Below are positions 23,440-32,147 of a stretch of DNA of 64,000 nucleotides, in pieces. The translations under genes were made by a program, and so were the position numbers. Origin of the DNA: Bacteroidales bacterium (GTDB taxonomy: Bacteria > Bacteroidota > Bacteroidia > Bacteroidales > Lentimicrobiaceae); assembly GCA_016709025.1 (NCBI GenBank), contig JADJEQ010000017.1, positions 1-64,000 on the forward strand, written 5' to 3'. A model generated the notes under the pieces. The model saw only the letters and a program-made list of their open reading frames with translations. It had not been told where the DNA came from and did no database searches. Each line of letters begins with the position of its first letter. Positions within the stretch are counted from its first letter, which is position 1.

Positions 23440-23831
23440 AATGACGAATCTAGAACAACGAATGAATTTACGATCGACGATTTACGATTTACTAATGAAA
23501 ATTGGAAAATTAATAATTCCTTAAACTATTGATATAGAATTTTCTACGTGTTTTGGTTTTTCATTTTACTTTTTTTCGAATTAAATCAGTAATAAATATT
23601 GCTTATTTTACACTAAACCGGTAATTTATATTACCACTATATGAGCAATTATAGGATAGAGCTTAAAAACAAATTGAAATAATAACTGTTTGGTTCATCT
23701 TATTTGTGATCATATTCCGACGCCGGATAAAACACATTTTTGTGTAAATCTGCATTGAGATTGCAAATCTGCATAAATAACAAACAGAAAAATTACTGAA
23801 AATAATACCTGGCGGCATTCAATACCAAAAA

Positions 23832-23857
23832 AAAGAGCGGAGGTAAGTCCGCTCTTA
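23832..23857 (-). terminator. Terminator of rpoD
   Basis: On the minus strand AAGAGCGGA and TCCGCTCTT form the stem, with loop CTTACC, followed by a T-run. It lies just after the sigma factor stop codon. Confidence 0.85.
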
Positions 23858-23861
23858 ATTT

Positions 23862-24725
23862 TTATCCAAGATAAGTTTTCAGAATTTTACTTCTGGAGGT
23901 GTGTTTCAGCCTCCGGATCGCTTTCTCCTTAATTTGTCGTACCCTTTCGCGGGTCAGGTCAAACCGTTCGCCGATCTCCTCGAGGGTAAGCGGATGCTCA
24001 CCGCCCAATCCGAAATAAAGCCTGATAACATCGGCTTCGCGCGGGGTTAGGGTTGAAACAGCCCTTTCAATTTCCTTGCGGAGTGATTCATAAAGCAGTT
24101 CAGTCTCAGGAGTTGGTCCGTCGTCGCTGCGCAGCACATCGTACATGTTGTTGTCTTCGTCCTGCACGAGCGGGGCGTCCATCGAAACATGGCGGCCTGA
24201 ATTGCGCATCGATTCCTTTACCTCGTTCTCGCTGATTTCAAGTAAACCGGCAATTTCATCGAAATTGGGTTCGCGCTCATATTCCTGCTCCAACTTGGCG
24301 TAAGCCTTGTTGATTTTGTTGATCGAGCCGATCTTATTCAGCGGAAGCCTGACAATACGTGATTGTTCGGCCAGCGCCTGCAGAATTGACTGCCTGATCC
24401 ACCATACAGCATAGGAGATAAATTTAAACCCCCTGGTTTCATCGAAACGCTGGGCAGCCTTGATAAGACCAAGGTTGCCTTCGTTGATCAGGTCGGGCAG
24501 GCTTAAACCCTGATTCTGGTATTGCTTCGAAACGGATACAACAAACCTCAGGTTAGCCTTGGTAAGTTTCTCCAGGGCAGCACGGTCGCCTTGTTTTATC
24601 TTTTGCGCGAGTGCTACTTCTTCATCAGCCGTAATCAGTTCTACTTTTCCAATTTCCTGCAGATATTTATCGAGCGATGCAGTTTCGCGGTTGGTAACCT
24701 GTTTTGTTATTTTTAGTTGCCTCAT
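23862..24725 (-). CDS. rpoD: Primary RNA polymerase sigma factor, short Bacteroidota type
   Basis: A 287-residue sigma-70 protein. It lacks region 1.1 and the non-conserved insertion, as is usual for the primary sigma factor of Bacteroidota. Regions are in order: 1.2 (DKYLQEIGKVELIT), 2.1-2.4 (ANLRFVVSVSKQYQ, LPDLINEGNLGLIKAAQRFD, FISYAVWWIRQSI), 3 (RIVRLPLNK) and 4.2 (LTLEEIGERFDLTRERVRQIKEKAIRRL). Its presence explains the TTG/TAnnTTTG promoters seen here. It lies downstream of pnp with a 70-bp gap and ends with its own terminator. Confidence 0.95.
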   Translation of the reverse strand: MRQLKITKQVTNRETASLDKYLQEIGKVELITADEEVALAQKIKQGDRAALEKLTKANLRFVVSVSKQYQNQGLSLPDLINEGNLGLIKAAQRFDETRGFKFISYAVWWIRQSILQALAEQSRIVRLPLNKIGSINKINKAYAKLEQEYEREPNFDEIAGLLEISENEVKESMRNSGRHVSMDAPLVQDEDNNMYDVLRSDDGPTPETELLYESLRKEIERAVSTLTPREADVIRLYFGLGGEHPLTLEEIGERFDLTRERVRQIKEKAIRRLKHTSRSKILKTYLG

Positions 24726-24796
24726 TTTCTTCCAATAGATTTTACAGTGAACCCTTTTACGAAAAATAAAAGATAATGTTACATTATTTATTTTCC

Positions 24797-26917
24797 TTAT
24801 TCAGGTTTTGGTAGTAAAACTTTGCGTGAAAGCTTGAGTTTACCGGTCTTTGGATCAATTTCAATCAATTTGACATCTATTTCATCTCCGACCTTCAGCA
24901 CGCTTTCAACATCCTTTAAACGGGTCCAGTCAATCTCGGAAATATGCAGCAATCCGTCCTTTCCTGGCAAAACTTCAACAAAAGCACCGAAAGTGGTGAT
25001 GTTTTTAACCACGCCGTGGTAAACGGTTCCTATTTCAGGAATGGCAACGATGCGTTTAATTTTTTCGATAACAGCATCAATCGAAGCCTTATTGGCTGAA
25101 ACAATATCAATTTTTCCAAACTCGCCCACTTCTTCAATAACGATGGTTGAGCCGGTTTCACGCTGCATTTCCTGAATAACCTTGCCACCAGGTCCGATAA
25201 CGGCACCAATGAATTCTTTCGGGATGGTCATCTTAACGATACGTGGAACATGCGGTTTGTAATCTTCACGTGGCTCGGTAATAACCTTTGCGATTTCACC
25301 TAGAATATGCAACCTGCCTGCACGTGCCTGTGCCAATGCCTGACCAAGTACCTCGTAAGAAAGGCCATCAACCTTGATGTCCATCTGGCAGGCAGTGATG
25401 CCGTCGCGGGTGCCGGTAACTTTAAAGTCCATATCGCCGAGGTGGTCTTCATCGCCGAGAATATCGCTTAACACGGCAAAACGGCCGGTTTTCGAATCGC
25501 TGATCAAACCCATGGCAATTCCGGAAACCGGTTTGATGAGTTTTACACCGGCATCCATCAGTGCCATGGTTCCTGCACAAACAGTTGCCATGGATGAAGA
25601 ACCGTTCGATTCAAGAATATCAGAAACCACACGAACAGTGTATGGATTTATATCGTTGTCAGGCAACATATTTTTGAGCGCACGCAACGCCAGGTTACCG
25701 TGGCCGATTTCGCGGCGGCTGGTTCCCATCGTTCTTTTGACTTCGCCGGTTGAAAATGGCGGGAAGTTATAATGGAGAATAAAATCAACTTTCTCTTCAA
25801 TCACTACACCATCAATAATCTGTGCATCCAGCTTGGAACCCAGCGTAACAGTTGTGAGCGATTGTGTTTCGCCGCGGGTAAAAATAGCTGATCCGTGTGC
25901 AGCAGGCAGGTAATCAACCTCACCCCAGATCGGGCGGATTTCGTCAAGTTTACGGCCGTCAAGACGGGTTCTCTTTTCGAGAATTACGTTGCGGACAGCT
26001 TCCTTCTCCACATCGTGGAAATAACGCTTCACCAGCATTGTCTTTTCAGCAACTTCTTCTTCGGGAATGGTGGCAATAAAATCATTGACTACAGCCTCAA
26101 AAGCATCGCCACGTTCATGTTTTGCTGTTGCATGGCTGGCAATTTCAAAAATTTTGTCGTAACAGAATTCTCTCACCTGTGCACGAAGTTCTTCATCGTT
26201 CTTCTCGTGGCAGTATTCGCGTTTCGGACTTGATTTCTCCACCATAGCAGCCAGTTCAATCTGGGCCTGGCATTGTAATTTAATGGCTTCATGCGCGACC
26301 TTAAGGGCGGCGATCATGTCGTCCTCTGAAACTTCTTTCATTTCGCCTTCCACCATCATGATGTTGTCCATAGAGGCAGCAACCATGATGTCGATATCGG
26401 CAGTAGGAATTTCTTTTAAAGGAGGGTTAACTATAAATTTGCCATCGATGCGGGCAACCCTCACTTCTGAGATAGGACCATCGAAGGGAATATCAGAAAC
26501 CGCCAGCGCTGAAGAAGCAGCAAGACAGACCAAAGCATCGGGAAGGATATTGGTATCAGATGAAATCAGGGTAATAAATACCTGTGTTTCTGCATGATAA
26601 TTAGACGGAAAAAGAGGACGAAGTGCCCTGTCAACCAGTCGTGATATTAAAATTTCGTAATCCGATGGACGGGCTTCACGTTTAAAGAAACCACCGGGAA
26701 AGCGTCCTGATGAAGCATATTTTTCACGGTATTCAACCGTAAGCGGCATAAAGTCAACATTTTCTGCTGCTTCTTTTCGGGCAACTACAGTAGCCAGTAG
26801 CATTGTATCACCCATTTTTACTACAACGGCCCCATCGGCCTGTTTGGCCAGACGGCCGGTCTCGATAGAAACGGTCCTTCCGTCTCCAATGTCAAATGTT
26901 TTTACTATTCCTTGCAT
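24797..26917 (-). CDS. pnp: Polyribonucleotide nucleotidyltransferase
   Basis: A 706-residue PNPase, a phosphorolytic 3'-5' exoribonuclease in RNA turnover. It has two RNase PH domains (first from FDIGDGRTVSIETGRLAKQ, second from RTRLDGRKLDEIRPI, with GTSRREIGHG and the catalytic-type DILGDEDHLGDMDFKVTGT), then a KH domain (IGPGGKVIQEMQRETGS) and an S1 domain (FGAFVEVLPGKDGLLHISE). Order and length match the family. It follows rpsO, the common bacterial pairing, although a terminator hairpin sits between them. Confidence 0.96.
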   Translation of the reverse strand: MQGIVKTFDIGDGRTVSIETGRLAKQADGAVVVKMGDTMLLATVVARKEAAENVDFMPLTVEYREKYASSGRFPGGFFKREARPSDYEILISRLVDRALRPLFPSNYHAETQVFITLISSDTNILPDALVCLAASSALAVSDIPFDGPISEVRVARIDGKFIVNPPLKEIPTADIDIMVAASMDNIMMVEGEMKEVSEDDMIAALKVAHEAIKLQCQAQIELAAMVEKSSPKREYCHEKNDEELRAQVREFCYDKIFEIASHATAKHERGDAFEAVVNDFIATIPEEEVAEKTMLVKRYFHDVEKEAVRNVILEKRTRLDGRKLDEIRPIWGEVDYLPAAHGSAIFTRGETQSLTTVTLGSKLDAQIIDGVVIEEKVDFILHYNFPPFSTGEVKRTMGTSRREIGHGNLALRALKNMLPDNDINPYTVRVVSDILESNGSSSMATVCAGTMALMDAGVKLIKPVSGIAMGLISDSKTGRFAVLSDILGDEDHLGDMDFKVTGTRDGITACQMDIKVDGLSYEVLGQALAQARAGRLHILGEIAKVITEPREDYKPHVPRIVKMTIPKEFIGAVIGPGGKVIQEMQRETGSTIVIEEVGEFGKIDIVSANKASIDAVIEKIKRIVAIPEIGTVYHGVVKNITTFGAFVEVLPGKDGLLHISEIDWTRLKDVESVLKVGDEIDVKLIEIDPKTGKLKLSRKVLLPKPE

Positions 26918-26975
26918 ATAAGATATTGTGAAATTGGTATTTATGCCTTCCGCGGGATTTCCGCTTTAGCGAGGT

Positions 26976-26983
26976 CAAAATTA
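26976..26983 (-). promoter_or_regulatory. Possible -7 element of pnp
   Basis: TAATTTTG on the minus strand about 60 bp before the pnp start fits TAnnTTTG. A TTG partner at 19-20 bp is not present, so read-through from rpsO could be equally important. Confidence 0.4.
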
Positions 26984-27040
26984 CGCTTTAATTGTATAAG
27001 GTTTAGAAACAGAAAGAAATAATTGAAAATGGCATACATA

Positions 27041-27072
27041 AAAAAGAGGCAATCCAAAAATTGCCTCTTTTT
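27041..27072 (-). terminator. Terminator or attenuator between rpsO and pnp
   Basis: On the minus strand AAAAAGAGGCAA and TTGCCTCTTTTT form a 12-bp stem with loop TTTTTGGA, ending in a T-run. It would end the rpsO transcript or reduce read-through into pnp. Confidence 0.85.
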
Positions 27073-27089
27073 AAATATTTATCCGGGAA

Positions 27090-27359
27090 TTATTTCCTGA
27101 TATTCAGTTTCTTGATTACTTCCCTGTAACGCTCAATATCCTTTTCTTTCAGATAATCGAGCAATCTTCTGCGTTTACCTACCAAACGAACCAGTGAACG
27201 CTCGGTAACGAGATCGTTTTTGTTGATTTTCAGATGACCGGTAAGGTGCTGAATCCTGTGGGTAAAAAGCGCGATCTGACCTTCGGCTGATCCGGTATCA
27301 GTGGCATTCTTGCCATAAGCACTGAAAATGTTCGTCTTTACTTCTGAAGTTAAATACAT
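27090..27359 (-). CDS. rpsO: 30S ribosomal protein S15
   Basis: An 89-residue S15, which binds the central domain of 16S rRNA early in 30S assembly. The conserved segments TGSAEGQIALFTHRI, HLKINKND and VGKRRRLLDYLKEKD are present and the length is standard. A perfect promoter lies 33 bp upstream. The first gene of the rpsO-pnp pair. Confidence 0.97.
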   Translation of the reverse strand: MYLTSEVKTNIFSAYGKNATDTGSAEGQIALFTHRIQHLTGHLKINKNDLVTERSLVRLVGKRRRLLDYLKEKDIERYREVIKKLNIRK

Positions 27360-27391
27360 GTCAAAAATTTTATTTCTTTTGTAACGGGCTG

Positions 27392-27422
27392 CAAAAATAG
27401 AACATTATTTTAATATGCGCAA
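27392..27422 (-). promoter_or_regulatory. Promoter of rpsO
   Basis: Minus strand TTG (27422-27420), a 20-bp spacer and TATTTTTG (27399-27392), followed by GCAGCCCG. The GC-rich start region resembles that of the rRNA promoters, suggesting similar growth-rate control. Confidence 0.7.
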
Positions 27423-27879
27423 CCATTTAAACATTTTTTCCAACAAATTTTAATCCAGGGGCAAAAACCGGGCTTTTAACAAGATAATCAAGACCTTAAC
27501 TTACAATTAAAAGTTCCGCACCTGGTGTTGTTAACTGTGTACAAAGATAGAATTTCAGGAAATACCCCACACAGACATGTCAATTTTATTTTTCCTCCAT
27601 CTGATTACCCAAAAGCCTTTACTGAGTTCCAATGATTTTCTGAATTAATGCAATTCTATAAGTATAGATATCCGATGTCACACCTACCCAACTGATCACC
27701 TGCGGCCATTTACCAGGCACCATTTTTACTGTTAATTCCGGAACCCCTGAACTCCGGAGAAAATACACAATCAAATGCCGGTATTGATATTAATGTTTAA
27801 TATATTTCCATAAATAGTAAACAAAAGTGTCAAACTGCTTGTTAAGTAAGGGTTAACAAATTATTAAGTTAAGGAATGA
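27423..27879. other. Divergent intergenic region, nothing specific recognised
   Basis: This is AT-rich DNA between rpsO and the carotenoid operon. It should hold the promoter of crtI, but no TTG/TAnnTTTG pair was convincing on the plus strand. No RNA gene or repeat was seen. Confidence 0.5.
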
Positions 27880-29370
27880 ATGACAGATCGTAAAAAAGTT
27901 CTGATTATTGGCGCCGGATTTTCAGGCCTCTCAGCATCCGCATCGCTTGCAGCCAAAGGCTATGAGGTGACTGTGCTTGAGAAAAACAGCATGCCCGGTG
28001 GCCGTGCCCGGAAATTCAGTGAAAAGGGTTTTACCTTCGACATGGGTCCGAGCTGGTATTGGATGCCCGAAGTTTTTGAAGATTTTTTTGCAGGTTTCAA
28101 TAAAAAGGTTTCAGATTATTATAGCCTTCACAGAATTGACCCATCCTACAAAATCTATTTCGGCCCCGGCGACGAAGTTGCATTGCCCGCGTCGCTTGAT
28201 GGCATTTATAAGCTTTATGAATCAATTGAACCGGGCAGTTCAGTAAATCTGAAAAAATTCCTTGCCGAATCGGAGTTTAAATACAAAACCGGCATGGGCA
28301 AATTCGTGATCAAACCCAGCCATTCTGTTACCGAATTCATGAGCTGGGAAATCGTGAAAGCCGGTCTGAAACTGAACTTATTCAGCTCCTTCGGGTCGTA
28401 TACCCGGAAGTATTTCAAAAGTGCCAAAATCAGGCGGATGCTTGAATTCCCGGTACTCTTCCTCGGCGGAACGGCGGAAACCACCCCGGCATTATACAGC
28501 CTCATGAACTACAGCGATATGGTTCAGGGAACCTGGTACCCGGTTGGAGGCATGTTTAAAGTTGTAGAAGCCATGGAAACCCTCGCAAAGGAACTGGGGG
28601 TTAAATTTCTGTACAACAAGGAAGTAAAATCCATCAATCTGGAAAATAACCTGATTGTTTCCGTTGAAACCATCACCGAAAGCTTTAAAGCCGATTTTGT
28701 GGTTGCGTCGGGCGATTACCATCATATTGAACAAAAACTCCTACCGGAAAAGTTCAGGAAATACAATGAGAGCTATTGGGATAAAAGGGTTTTGTCCCCA
28801 TCTTCACTGATTTTCTTCATGGGATTTGACACACGCATTCCCGGACTCGATCACCACACCCTGTTGTTTGATGAGGATTTTAAAGGCCACGCAGACTCAA
28901 TTTACGGAAAACCGTCGTGGCCGGAAAAACCTTCAATTTACATTAGCTGTACTTCCAAAACTGATCCCGGCGTTGCACCCGAAGGCCATGAAAATGTTTT
29001 TGTGCTGATCCCGGTTGCTCCCGGTATTGAAGATACTGACGACATCAGAAATAAGTACCTCGAAGAAGTCATGGTGCGTCTTGAGCGGTATACCGGCCAG
29101 AAACTCCGTGAACACCTTGTCTTCAACAGAAGCTATGCCCACCGGGATTTCGAGAACGACTACCACGCGTACAAAGGGAATGCCTACGGACTTGCCAACA
29201 CCTTGTTGCAGACCGCGTTTTTGAAACCTTCTATGCGAAGTGAAAAAGTTAAAAACCTGATGTATGCAGGTCAGCTTACTGTGCCCGGTCCCGGGGTTCC
29301 GCCGGCCATCATATCAGGCCGGATTGCTGCTGAAGAAATTCACAAACTCAACCAAACTAAAGTACTATGA
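27880..29370 (+). CDS. crtI: Phytoene desaturase, CrtI family
   Basis: A 496-residue FAD-dependent desaturase that converts phytoene towards lycopene in carotenoid synthesis. The N-terminal dinucleotide fold VLIIGAGFSGLSAS (residues 7-20) is followed by the GGRAR-F--KGFTFDMGPSWY region typical of CrtI, and the C-terminal GQLTVPGPGVPPAIISG is the family FAD motif. It is the first gene of the carotenoid operon and overlaps crtB by 4 bp (ATGA). Start chosen at the ATG that places the GAGFSG motif at the usual distance. Confidence 0.95.
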   Translation: MTDRKKVLIIGAGFSGLSASASLAAKGYEVTVLEKNSMPGGRARKFSEKGFTFDMGPSWYWMPEVFEDFFAGFNKKVSDYYSLHRIDPSYKIYFGPGDEVALPASLDGIYKLYESIEPGSSVNLKKFLAESEFKYKTGMGKFVIKPSHSVTEFMSWEIVKAGLKLNLFSSFGSYTRKYFKSAKIRRMLEFPVLFLGGTAETTPALYSLMNYSDMVQGTWYPVGGMFKVVEAMETLAKELGVKFLYNKEVKSINLENNLIVSVETITESFKADFVVASGDYHHIEQKLLPEKFRKYNESYWDKRVLSPSSLIFFMGFDTRIPGLDHHTLLFDEDFKGHADSIYGKPSWPEKPSIYISCTSKTDPGVAPEGHENVFVLIPVAPGIEDTDDIRNKYLEEVMVRLERYTGQKLREHLVFNRSYAHRDFENDYHAYKGNAYGLANTLLQTAFLKPSMRSEKVKNLMYAGQLTVPGPGVPPAIISGRIAAEEIHKLNQTKVL

Positions 29371-30203
29371 AAGACCTCTTTGATATGATCTCAAAAAAGT
29401 CGAGCAAGCTGACCACGGTTACTTATTCGACCTCCTTCTCAATGGGCATCAGGTTTTTCAGTAAACGGTTTCACGACCCGATCTATGCGATCTATGGTTT
29501 CGTGCGTTTTGCCGACGAGATCGTGGATTCATTCCACAATTTCGACAAGGCCAAACTGCTCGAAAGGTTCAAAACCGATACATACCTCGCCATTGAAGAA
29601 AAAATCAGCCTTAACCCCATTCTCAACAATTTCCAGTGGGCTGTTAACAAATATAAAATTGAACGGGAATTGATCGAAAAATTCCTCCATAGCATGGAAA
29701 TGGATCTTCACGACATTGAATACGACCAACCTGCCTTCGAGGAGTATATTCTAGGTTCTGCTGAAGTCGTCGGGCTGATGTGCCTGAGGGTGTTTTGTGA
29801 AGGCAACGAAGCCAGGTATTATGAGCTGAAACCTTCGGCCATGAGGCTTGGATCGGCATTTCAGAAAATAAACTTCCTGCGCGACCTCAAAGCCGATTAC
29901 CAGGGACTGGGCCGCTCCTATTTTCCGAACATCGACCTGAAAAAGTTCGATGATGAAACCAAACAGAAAATTGAGGATGACATCGCCATTGATTTTGCCG
30001 ATGGCCTGGAAGGAATCAGAAAATTGCCCCGCGGAGCACGGTTTGGCGTTTACATGGCTTATGTATATTTCTATAACCTTTTCCTGAAAATAAAACGCAC
30101 CCGCTCATCCCAGATCATGCGCGAACGGATACGAATCCCGAACAGAACCAAATACAAACTGTTGGTGACCTCCTATATACGTCATCAGCTAAACCTTTTA
30201 TAA
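29367..30203 (+). CDS. crtB: Phytoene synthase
   Basis: A 278-residue head-to-head prenyl synthase that condenses two geranylgeranyl diphosphates to phytoene. The two Mg-binding Asp-rich motifs are seen: FADEIVDSF (near residue 50) and DLKADYQGLGRSYFP (near 172). YGFVRFADE and AEVVGLMCLRVF are also typical of the family. It is translationally coupled to crtI through the ATGA overlap. Confidence 0.95.
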   Translation: MKDLFDMISKKSSKLTTVTYSTSFSMGIRFFSKRFHDPIYAIYGFVRFADEIVDSFHNFDKAKLLERFKTDTYLAIEEKISLNPILNNFQWAVNKYKIERELIEKFLHSMEMDLHDIEYDQPAFEEYILGSAEVVGLMCLRVFCEGNEARYYELKPSAMRLGSAFQKINFLRDLKADYQGLGRSYFPNIDLKKFDDETKQKIEDDIAIDFADGLEGIRKLPRGARFGVYMAYVYFYNLFLKIKRTRSSQIMRERIRIPNRTKYKLLVTSYIRHQLNLL

Positions 30204-30206
30204 TCA

Positions 30207-30743
30207 ATGATCCGCAGTTTTTTATTGATCCTGTTGATGCTAGCCCCTGGCCTGGCCCCGGCACAAAAAGTAAGCCTCAACCTGGCCCGTGAAACCTATT
30301 TTGGCATGAGTGCCGATGAATGCAATGCACTCAGGCTAAGCAATGATTTTGAGAAAAGCCCTCCCACCGATGCTGTTTTAAAAGCATACTATGGCGCATC
30401 GACTGCCGCGGCTCCGGCCTGCCTGGGTAGCCCGGCAAAAAAAATAAGCTATTTCCGGAAAGGAAAAGAACTGATTGCAGAAGCCGTTAAATTACAACCG
30501 GATAATTTCGAAATCAGGTTTTTGCGATTTGCAACACAAAGCAAAACACCCTCATTTCTGGGTTATCACCAGAACATTGATGAGGATAAACTTTTTCTGC
30601 TTGCCAATCTCGAAAAAGGTCGCGCAGCGGTTGCAAACAGCCGTATCTTTGCCAAAATGACCGATTTCCTGGCAACCTCCGAACGTTTAACCGTGAAGGA
30701 ACAGGCAAAGGTGCGTCAGCTCAATAAAATCGCGGAAAAATAG
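30207..30743 (+). CDS. Exported protein of unknown function in the carotenoid operon
   Basis: A 178-residue protein with a signal peptide (residues 1-19, ending APAQ). The body is mostly helical and rich in charged residues. It carries two Cys (in ADECNALRL and APACLGSP) and a TPR-like helix pair around KGKELIAEAVKLQPDNFEIRF. It lies 3 bp after crtB and 1 bp before idi, so it is surely co-transcribed with pigment synthesis. I do not recognise the family. A periplasmic or envelope role linked to carotenoids is only an inference from position. Confidence 0.8.
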   Translation: MIRSFLLILLMLAPGLAPAQKVSLNLARETYFGMSADECNALRLSNDFEKSPPTDAVLKAYYGASTAAAPACLGSPAKKISYFRKGKELIAEAVKLQPDNFEIRFLRFATQSKTPSFLGYHQNIDEDKLFLLANLEKGRAAVANSRIFAKMTDFLATSERLTVKEQAKVRQLNKIAEK

Positions 30744-30744
30744 A

Positions 30745-31272
30745 ATGGAAGAATTTGTAATACTCGTTGATGAGAATGACCGTGAAACCGGCACAATGGA
30801 AAAGATGCAGGCACACCTCGAAGCACACCTGCACCGTGCTTTCTCCGTTTTTATTTTCAATCAGGCAGGTCAGTTGATGCTGCAGCAACGAGCCTTCACA
30901 AAATATCATACACCTGGCTTATGGACCAACACCTGTTGCAGCCATCCCAGACCAGGTGAAATCACCATTGATGCCGCTCACCGGCGGCTAAGGGAGGAAA
31001 TGGGCTTCGATTGCAGTTTCGGTGAGGCGTTCAGCTTTGTTTACAAGGCAGCATTTGACAACAACCTTACCGAGCATGAATTCGACCATGTTTTTATCGG
31101 CACTTCAGATGAGTCGCCTGTCGTTAACCCGGAAGAAGTTGCTTCATGGCGATATGCAACCATGCAGGAAATCAGAAACGAAATGCAACATCAACCCGAA
31201 AAGTTTACCATCTGGTTCAGGATTGCCTTCGATCGGGTAGATCAGTATTTTAATGAAAAACTTAAATCCTGA
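30745..31272 (+). CDS. idi: Isopentenyl-diphosphate delta-isomerase, type I
   Basis: A 175-residue Nudix-fold enzyme interconverting IPP and DMAPP, supplying precursors to phytoene. Family residues are HLHRAFSVFIFN, the active-site Cys in TNTCCSHPRPGE, the REEMGFDC Nudix-like segment and the catalytic Glu region TEHEFDHVF. It is the fourth gene of the carotenoid operon. Confidence 0.95.
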   Translation: MEEFVILVDENDRETGTMEKMQAHLEAHLHRAFSVFIFNQAGQLMLQQRAFTKYHTPGLWTNTCCSHPRPGEITIDAAHRRLREEMGFDCSFGEAFSFVYKAAFDNNLTEHEFDHVFIGTSDESPVVNPEEVASWRYATMQEIRNEMQHQPEKFTIWFRIAFDRVDQYFNEKLKS

Positions 31273-31380
31273 TCTGTTGTAAAACCGGTCAGGATTTTCA
31301 ACAAATCCGTGTATCCGATTGTTTTAACCTTTATATTAGCCACTGTAACAAACTGTTTAACTTAACAATAGCTTAAAAAA

Positions 31381-31848
31381 ATGGAACTGTTTTTTAATAT
31401 CCTGCTGGTTATAGCAGCGTTTTTGTTCATGGAATTTATGGCCTGGTTTACACACAAATACGTGATGCACGGATTTCTGTGGGTCCTTCACAAAGACCAC
31501 CATGTCCGCGACGGACGCAAAGTTGAATGGAACGATGTTTTCGCCGTCATTTTCGCCATTCCCAGCATTTTACTTATCTACCTGGGAGTCGTCAACCCCA
31601 ACAGCTACCTGCTCAGCATCGGAATCGGTATTTTCCTTTACGGATTTGCCTACTTTATGTTTCACGATGTATATGTGCACCAACGGGTTCCGGTCCTGAA
31701 GAACTTCTCAAACCGTTACCTGCGCGCAACCGTGAAAGCCCACCTGGAGCACCACAATCCGCATGCACATTACAACTATGGGTTTCTGGTAGCTCCCATG
31801 AAGTACTACTACGAGGAGTTTTCGAAGAACCGGAAAGCGGTGAATTGA
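31381..31848 (+). CDS. crtZ: Beta-carotene hydroxylase
   Basis: A 155-residue membrane di-iron hydroxylase of the fatty-acid-hydroxylase fold, expected to make zeaxanthin from beta-carotene using O2. The four His clusters are present: HKYVMH, HKDHH, HDVYVHQR and HLEHH. Membrane segments are near residues 3-22, 55-75 and 80-95. A 108-bp gap after idi may hold its own promoter. The requirement for oxygen is family knowledge and contrasts with the anaerobic enzymes elsewhere in the window. Confidence 0.93.
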   Translation: MELFFNILLVIAAFLFMEFMAWFTHKYVMHGFLWVLHKDHHVRDGRKVEWNDVFAVIFAIPSILLIYLGVVNPNSYLLSIGIGIFLYGFAYFMFHDVYVHQRVPVLKNFSNRYLRATVKAHLEHHNPHAHYNYGFLVAPMKYYYEEFSKNRKAVN

Positions 31849-31850
31849 AA

Positions 31851-31898
31851 TTTCTAATGTCTAACCAGCCTGCCGGCTGGCAGGTTTCTAATGTCTAA
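31851..31898. repeat. GC-rich hairpin inside a heptamer array with flanking duplication
   Basis: TTTCTAATGTCTAA occurs at 31851-31864 and again at 31885-31898. Between them is a 20-bp block with two mutually exclusive hairpins: CCAGCC/GGCTGG and CCTGCC/GGCAGG. The duplicated flank is itself two heptamers. Confidence 0.7.
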
Positions 31899-32027
31899 TT
31901 TCCAAAGCATTCTGAGAAGATAGTGGTGACTGAGTGATTTGATTTTCTGGTGATTATAAATTTTTCCAATCCTGAAGCAAATCGTATCGAAGCCACCATA
32001 GCAATGAAAGGAACTACCATCCCCCGC

Positions 32028-32132
32028 ACTACTCATTACTCACTACTCACTACTCATTACTTTAACTTGAAGCCTTTAACTTTAAGCTTTGAGCTTTAGA
32101 CTTTGAGCTTTACTTTTTACTTTAGACTTTTT
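32028..32132. repeat. Heptamer arrays (ACTCACT and CTTTGAG)
   Basis: First ACTCATT, ACTCACT, ACTCACT, ACTCATT units, then CTTTGAG, CTTTAGA, CTTTGAG, CTTTACT units. The arrays lie between crtZ and the lycopene cyclase gene, inside the presumed operon. Confidence 0.85.
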
Positions 32133-32147
32133 TTTACTTAACCTTCA

